From contig JBEIDK010000002.1 of assembly GCA_040383485.1 (NCBI GenBank), forward strand, positions 7,775 to 71,774: a stretch of DNA of 64,000 nucleotides, written 5' to 3'. Source of the stretch: JBEIDK01 sp040383485. GTDB lineage: Bacteria > Bacteroidota > Bacteroidia > UBA4408. Under the pieces are notes generated by a model that was given only the letters and a program-made list of their open reading frames with translations, was not told where the DNA came from and searched no databases. The number at the start of each line of letters is the position of its first letter. The stretch's first letter is position 1. This document shows positions 12,301 through 21,300 of the stretch, in pieces. Made by a program: the position numbers and the translations under genes.

Positions 12301-15300
12301 TACAGTGTAAGTTGCATACTATCGGTTGCAGAACTACATCCATTTGTAGTTGTTGCGTTTAATGTAATAGTAATGACATTTACACCTGTTGAAGTATTAA
12401 AATCACTTACACTTGGAATGTATAAGGGCGCTAATGGATTAGCAGTAAGTTGTATAGTACCTCCACCAGTTGTAGTCCAAGAATAATTGGTAGCATTAGT
12501 AACAGTACCATTTAATTGGAATGAGCCTATTCCTTCGCATAATAATCCATCAACTCCAGCAGTTACAATTGGTCTTGGATTTATTTGAATAGTTAAGTTA
12601 TCGGTTACTGTAACAGGACATATTCCTAATCCTGTAGCTGTTAAAGTAACTGTAACCGTTCCAGTTGCACCAGCAGTTGGCACAATGACTGGGTTTAGCG
12701 TTGTTTCAGTACCCGCTTGAATTGTTGCAGGGCCTGCCACGCTCCAAGAAAATAAATTTGAATGTTGAACACTTGCTCCAGTAATTGTATAAGTACCTGT
12801 TTGACAAATGGTTCCATTATTTCCTGCTTCTACTATTGGTTTTGGAATAATATTCAATTGAATATTTCCAACACTACTAGGACATACTCCATTTGCAGAA
12901 GCAGCAGTCAGGGATAATGTTACATTACCAGTTTGACCTGTTGCAGGAGTATACGTTGTAGCGGTTGTATTATTTGGAGTAAATGTGCCTAAACCATTTG
13001 AAGCACTCCATTGAAGACTAGAATAATTAGTTGCTGAAGCATCTGTATTTGTGATGGTTAAAGTAGAACCTTCACAAATTGTTTTAGAACTTGTTACTGT
13101 TACAAAAGGTTCTGGAACAATAGTGATTGTTTTAACAGAAACTGCATCTTGAGCACATTCAGTATATCCTGTTGCAGTTAGTGTTAACGTTACTGTTCCT
13201 GTTTGTCCTGACGCTGGAATATAAGTAGGTGTTAATGTATTTATTGTAGTGACATCTAATGCACCTGGTCCAGTTGCTGTCCATGTGATTGTTGTGTAAT
13301 TGCTTGCGGTTGCTTCTCCATTAGCTAAAGTATAATTGGATCCTTCGCAAATTGTAGCTGCGATACCTGCATTTGCAGTAGGATTTTTACGAATAGTAAT
13401 TACTACACTATCAGTTTCAGGTGGGCATGTTGTATTGCTTGTTGCTTCTAAAGTTAATGTAACTGTTCCGTTAAGTATATCGGCACTACTCGGTATATAG
13501 TTTGTCGTTAATGAATTTATATTACTAAATGTACCTGTTCCTGAAGTAGTCCAATTATAGCTAACAGAATTACTTGCTGAACCATTTAAACTTACAGTTT
13601 CATTTTCACAAATTGTTTGATTTAAACCTGCATTGACTACTTGAGTTGGTGTTAAATTTAAAATAACAAAATCAGTAACAGTACCAGTACATGGTGCAAT
13701 TGATTGAGATGTTACAGTCAATATAATAGGTGTGCCTGCTGCAATTTCAGCTGCACTTGGGTTATATATTGGATTTAAAATAGAAGTATTACTAAAAGTC
13801 CCGCTATTTACTCCACTACTTGAGTTTGAAGTCCAAGTTATCGTTCCATTATTTTGACCAGTAACCCCAGTTATTTGGAAAGGTTCGCTAGAACAATTAT
13901 TTCTATTTTCAACACCAGCATCAAGTATCGGTCGTTTTTGAATAGTAACTGTTTTCGTTGCGGTTGCTACCGAACATACTGGGTCGCCAAAAGCAGTAAA
14001 TAGAAGTGTAAAACCATTTATATCGTTACTTCCTGGTGTATAATGAGCTGTTTCAGCATTTTCATTGGTAAACGTTCCATTAGATGTTCCGCTAGTTGTC
14101 CACAATACGCTATTTTCATTTGTTGCAGTAGCTGTAGCAGTAAATACTGTTCCTTCACAAATAGTTTCATTTGGTGTTGTCGTTACAATTGGAGCAGGTT
14201 TAATGGTAATTACTATTTCCTCAAAGTCAGTCATAGCGCATAAAGCATCTGACTGAGCTGTTAAACGTAAGGTTATCGTATTCAATAATAAATCAGCTGC
14301 AGAAAAATTATAAGTAGTTACTAAAGCTGTATTGCTTGCAAAAGTACCGGTTCCAGTTGTGGTCCACAAATAGGTTGTATTTGTGGTTGTATTTGTAACC
14401 GTGGCAGCAATAGTAGTTGCATTTAAAGCATAGGAAGTTTGTGTATTACAAATAATATCCGTTGTGTTAGCAAAAGTTACAATTGGTTTTTTAATTACAT
14501 CCAATGTAAATTGTTGTGTTGTTACTTCGGTACAAGGTGCATTACTGTTAACACTTACTTCAATGATAACGGTATTGCTTGAAGTATCTGGTGTAAATAT
14601 TGGAGTAGCTGTATTTATCCCAGATAAAGTTCCAGAACCTGAAACGATTGCCCAACTTATAGTTGATGGATTATGATGGTTAAATATTGCATTTAGTTGT
14701 TTAGGCGTATTTTCACAAAAAGTGTAGTTTGTTTGTGTAGCATCTATAGTAGCTTTCTTAGTAATATTTACTCGTATAGTATTTACTATTGGTGTTGCAC
14801 AAGGCGCAATTGGAGTTACAGTTAAAACTAAATTCGCGAATCCAGCTGTTATATCAGCAGCCGATGGAGTATAAGTCGGCGTAAAAGTCGTACTTCCTGT
14901 TAATGAGCTTGGATTAGTTGTTGTCCATTGAATTGAAGCTATTGAAGTTGGATTAGTTACCGTAATTTGACTTAATGGTACTTGATAGGTTTCCGTTTCA
15001 CAAATTGTAACTTGTGATGGATTTACAGTGATTACTGGATTTTTTGTAATCAAATGTTCCACAGTAGAACTAACTGATCCAGCACAAGGCGCTATTGCAT
15101 CAGCTGATAACGTTAATAATACACGGCCGCTTGCAATTTCAAGAGGGCCAGGGGTATATTCAGTAATTGTATTTAATTCTGAAGCAGTAAATGTTCCGTC
15201 TCCACCATTATTATTCCAAGTTAAATTAGTTACATTACTTGATAATGCATCGGTTGTTGTAATTACACTTCCTTCACAAATTGTTTGCGTAGCTCCTGCA

Positions 15301-18300
15301 CTAACACTTGGTTTTTTCTGTATTGGAATACGTACTGTTTTAGATACATTTGTACTACAAGGCGCATTTGGTATTGCAGTGAGTGTTAAATCGATGTAAT
15401 TATTATTTATATCCGTCAAACTAGGTGTGACAATTGGAGTTAACGAAGTTGCATTTGAAATAGTAGTACCCGTTCCGGTTGTTGAGGTCCAAATGAATGA
15501 AGCTGCATTTTGAACAACTGTACCATTAACTAAAACATTTGTTTCATCTTCACAAATGGTTGGTTGCGGAGTTACAACTGTTATACTTGGTGTTTTAATT
15601 AAGGTTACATCAATAAAACTAACTAATGGTACAGCACATGGAGCTATTGGATTGGCAGTTAAGGTTAATCGAATTGGGTTTGCACTTAAAATATCGGCTG
15701 CACTTGGTGTGTAAATTGGATCTATGATGTTAGTAAAATCAAATGTACCGGTTCCAGATGTTGACCAAACTAAATTCGATACTGTAGTTAAATTAGCCGT
15801 TGCATCAGTAATTTGAAATGGAGTAGCACATCTAGTTATGTTAAATCCTGCATTTGCAACTGGAAGTTTTTGGATGGATAAAACCAATGAACTTGATACA
15901 GGAACAACACACGGACTAATTGAATTTACGGTTAGGGTTAAAGTTACAGATCCTGATGCCATATCAGCATTTGAAGGATTATATACTGGATTTAAAGGAT
16001 TTCCTGATGGAGAAAAAGTACCTGTTCCAGATGTAGTCCACACTATTGAGTTGGTGTCATAATCGGTAACGGTTGTTCCGCCTATTCCGTATGAATTCTG
16101 TGTAATACAAATAGCATCATTTGCAGTAAGGTTAATAACAGGTAATTTTTGTAAAAATAATCGAATGACATCGGTTGCTGGAGCTGAACATGGTGTTAAA
16201 GGATTTGCCATTAATGTTAAATCCACAAAACCAAGATTATAATCTGCTGCAGATGGAGTATATGTAGCCGTTAAAGTAGTCTCATTTGTAAAAGTACCCG
16301 TCCCTGTTGTTGACCATGTTACATTAGAATAATTTGTGGCATTTGTTCCAATAGTAACATAACTTGTACCTTCACATATAGTAGCATTTGCAGGTCCTGC
16401 ATTTGCTGTAGGTGGACTTATGAAATGTAACGTAATTGTGTTTGAAGTAGAAGAATTGCAATTTAATGGGTTTCTTGCTGCTGTTAAAGTTAATGTTACT
16501 GTTCCTAAAGTATAATCACTTGCAGATGGAAAATAGGTTGGTGCAATGACTCTATTATTGGGTGCAAATGTTCCAGATCCAGAACTAGTCCATGTAAGCG
16601 TGTCATAATTTGAAGGGACTACTCCAGTAACAATATAAGAAGGGTCGCCCACACACAAATCTACATTTGGATTAATAACAGTTATAGTAGGAATTTTGTT
16701 GATTGTTAAGGTCATTTCATCCACTGCATTGGCATTACATGGGAAGTTTTTAGTTGCAACTAATGTTAAAGTAACCGAACCATTGTTGTTGTCACTAGGA
16801 CCAGGTGTATAGGTTGGAGAAATAGTAGAACCTCCTGTGAAAGTTCCATCTCCATTTGTAGTCCATTGAACGCCAATATTGTTTGAAGCAGTAGCGGTTG
16901 TGATTTGGTACGATCCACCTTCACAAATTTGCGCATCTACACCAGCATCTGCAGTTGCATTAGGAATAATTGTTATTGTTGTGTTTGAACTTGCCGAAAC
17001 GGTACAAGGTGCAATTGCATTGGCAATTAATGTTAAATATATTGTTCCCGATTCAGTAGGTTGGGACATATAAGTTGGATTGGTTGTATTGGTATTTATA
17101 AAAGTACCTGCACCACCATTTCTTATCCAATTGTATCCGCTTGAATTTGTTCCATTTCCAGGTATTACAACCATCTCTCCTTGGCAGATAACTTGAGCTG
17201 CTCCAGCATTTGCGGTTGGATTTTTCTGAATGGTTAATACCATTGTATCGGTAACATTAGAACAACCTGCTTGGGTTCCAGTAATGGTAAATGTTACAGA
17301 ACCTGCATTAATATCATTTGGACTTAAGGTGTAAATAGGGTCTTCATTATGAATATTATCAAATGAACCAGAACCTGTGGATGTCCAAGTAATTGAAGTT
17401 GTATTGGTAGCAGTGGCTTGTAATTGATAAGTAGAATTGCTTTGGCAAATTGTAGCATTTCCACCAGCAACTACACTCGGAGTTGCATTGATAGTATATA
17501 GTACGCTATCAGAAACGGTTGGGCCGCAATTATTTATAGGTGTAACAGTTACTGTAAAGGTTACCGTTGTATTTAAGTCGCTTAGCGAAGGAATGTATAT
17601 TGGGCTACTAGCAGTAGGATCAACAAAATTACCATTACCGTTTTGAACGGTCCAAAGTATTGAACCTGCATTTTGAATAGACGCATTTACATTTATTGAA
17701 CTTTGGCACACCAATCGATCTGGTCCAGCATTTACAATTGGATTTTTAACAATATTTATCACAATATTGTCAGTTGCAGGTGTACTACAAGGATTATTTC
17801 CTGCAGCGCTTAGGGTTAACGTTACAGATCCATTTAAAATATCGTTTGCCCCAGGGATGTATGTTGGCGTGAGTGAGTTAGCCCCAACAATAGTTCCATC
17901 TCCAGTACCATTCGACCATAGAATAGTGCTATTTACAATGTTTTGAGCTGCCGTTGGATTAAAAGGTACTATGTAATTTGATCCTTCACAAATAGTTACG
18001 GTTGGCGGTCCTGCATCAACTTTAGGTGCCGGTGTAATTAAAACCGAAACGGTGTCAGTTGCGCTAGGACATGTGGTATTTGATGATGCAGTTAATGTTA
18101 TTACTATAGGACCAACATAATTTTGATCTCCTGTACTTGGAGTATATTCAGGGATATAAGGATTACTTTGATCTAATGATCCTGTGATTCCAGTAGGTAA
18201 AGTCCAAACTAAATTTGAAGCATGTAAAGTACCGGTTGCATTAATTTGAATTGGATCTGTTCCACAGGTAATAACGTCTGTTCCTGCATTGGCAATTGGT

Positions 18301-21300
18301 TTTTTATCAATTATGATTTCTAATTCCTCAGAATAACTGTTTGAACAAGCTCCAATTCCCGTTACGGTTAATCTTAAACGTACAGAACCAAATGCAATAT
18401 CAGCAAGACTTGGACTATATTTAGGATTGGCAATATTAGTAAAATCAAATGTCCCAGAACCTACTACCTTTGACCATACTATTGATGATGGTGTGTGATT
18501 GGTAATTGTAGATTGTAATTGAATTTGTGTAGTAGTTTCACATACACGAAATTGTGGCGCACCTACTATTGTAATTACAGGTTCAGGTTGTACTGTAATA
18601 GTTACTTGATTCGTTTTTTTACAACCCGTTGCTGTAACCGTTTCTTCAACGGTATAGGTTGTCGTAACCACTGGATTAACTGATGGATTAGAAGAAGTAG
18701 ATGTAAAACCTACAGGTGTACTATTCCAAGAATAAGTAGAACCTACAGTTGGATTTCCTCCAATTAATAAGTTATTTCCATCGCATATAGATGTATTTGG
18801 AATAACTAAAGGATTTGGTAGAGGGTTAACGATAACTTGAAATTGATCTTGAACCGAACATCCTGTAATATTGTTAGTAATAGTGTAGATGTAATTTTGG
18901 GTAACTACTTGATTAAAAAGTATGTTTACTTGAGGTAAAGTGCTAGAATAGCCTAAATCTGAAGTCCAAGAATAACTGTGTCCTCCAATGAAAGCATCAC
19001 CGAAAGTTTTTGTTGCTCCAAAACAAACTTGTTGGTTAGGAATATCTGTAACAACTGGTGTAGCTTTTATAGTTATTGTCGCAACAGAAGATTGAGCTTC
19101 AGAGCAGATACCATTTTTTACTATTACTCTATATTGAGTGGTAGTAGTTAATGGACCAGAAGTATAGCTATTTGTTGTATTTGCAATTGTGGTCCAATTA
19201 GTTCCACCATCAGTAGATTGTTCCCATCGAAGAATAGTTCCATTAAACCCTGAAACAGTTAATAACCCACTAGTTTCTCCTTTACATATCGAAGTTGATG
19301 AAGAAAGTGTTCCTCCATTACTTTGGGAATTCACATCAATGAAAGCCGGTGATGAATATTCTACGGGTGCAGTTCCGCTTTGAATAACAGCTCTAAAATA
19401 GGTTGGTGTACTTATATTTGTAGCAGTATAAGTTGCATTAAGGTTGTTTATATCAGTAACATTAGCCGAAAAATCAGCAATTGTAGATCGCTGCCACTTT
19501 ATTATATTTCCTGTGTATCCTGATAATGTTAATGTTGTTGAATTTGTTCCCGAACATACCGTTGTAGATCCCGAAACAGCACCTCCAATAGAATTAGGAA
19601 ATACCGAAATAGTAACAGCAGTTCGATTATTACTTTCACACCCATTAACTGTTTGTGTAGCATAATAAATTCCGGTCGACAATAAAGTTGCGCTATTTAT
19701 AGCAGTACCACCAATAGCTGAAGAATACCAATTTGGAGTTCCAGAGCTAACAATTTGTAAATTAGCAACAGTTGCATTGTCAGATACTAAAAAGGATTGT
19801 GCATTTGCAATAGGAGCTACGGGTGTAGCAGGTTGTGTATTGATTGTTACAGTTGTTGAATTAGAGGAAATACATCCATTAGCATCTGTAACCGTATAAT
19901 TATAGGTGCCAGTTGGTAATCCTGAAATAGTAGTAATTGATCCAGATGATGTAAAATTCACATTTCCAGGAAGTCTTGTTAATGTCCAGTTACCTGAAGG
20001 TAATCCACTTAAACTTGCACTTCCGGTAGCTACAGCACAAGTTGGTTGAACAATTAATCCAACAATAGGAGCGCTTGTAGATGGAGCTGCATTAATTACA
20101 ACATTTGATGAAGCTGATGAACTACAGTTTCCATTAGAAACTGAGAAAGTATAGGTGCCTGCGCTTAAATTTGTAACTGTATATGAATTCCCTGTAGCTG
20201 AATAGGTTTCTCCTCCGGGTGTTTTGGTTATTGTGCAATTGGTTGGTAAACCATTTAAAATAACACTGCCTGTTGGGTTGGCACAAGTAGGTTGCGTAAT
20301 TGTTCCAATTGTTGGTGCTGTTGGTATGGTTGGCGCTGCATTTATAATTGCAGTACTAGTTGAAGAAACGCATTGATTACTATCTTTAACTGTAAAACTA
20401 TAGTTTCCAGCAGCTTGATTATTTAAAGAGAAAGTTGCTCCAGTGCCATTATAAGATCCTGGGTTAATGGACCAACTACCTGTAGTAGGTAATCCAGAGA
20501 ATTGGATACTTCCTGTTGAAGTTGAACAATTGGGTTGAATTACATTCAGTTGAGGAGCAGCTGGAAGTGCATTTACGGTTACTAACACCGAATCCGTATT
20601 AAAACATCCATTTGTTCCTAAAGCAGTAGCAGTGTAAGTAGTTGTTGTAGCAGGTTGAAAAGCAACACTATCTGTAATCGCATTATTCCAAGTTATTGAA
20701 GAAATCCCACTTCCAGTTGCTGATAAAGTAACATTTGATCCAGCACAAATATTTTTATCTGTTCCTGCATTAATTACAGGAAGCGCTTTTACATTTACGG
20801 CATAAGTTCCAGTTCCAATACAGTCATTACTGTCTGTTCCATTAACGGTGTAAGTTGTTGTATTTGATGGAGTAACAGTAACAGAAGGCGTTGAACCAAT
20901 TCCACCATTCCACACATAGGAATTAGCCCCAGATGCGGTTAATGTGGTACTTTGATTTAAACATATTGAATTATTTCCTGTAACTGTTATTGAAGGTAAT
21001 GAATTAATTAAAACCGCAACAGAATTTACAGCAGAGCATCCATTACCATCTGTCCCTTTTATGTAATAAGTTCCAGAAGTTGCCACCAAATTAGGTGATG
21101 TAAGTGGAGTAGTTGCTCCTGCATTTGTAAAATAGGAAAACGTGAGATTTGAATCTGACCCAGTAGTAACTGCTGATAACGTTAAATTTACTGTGTTTGG
21201 ATTACAAACAGGTGTCGGATTACTTGTAATTACTATCGGTTGTGGATGAACTACAAAATTAGCAGTGGTTACACATCCGTTCGCATTTGTAAAGGTAATG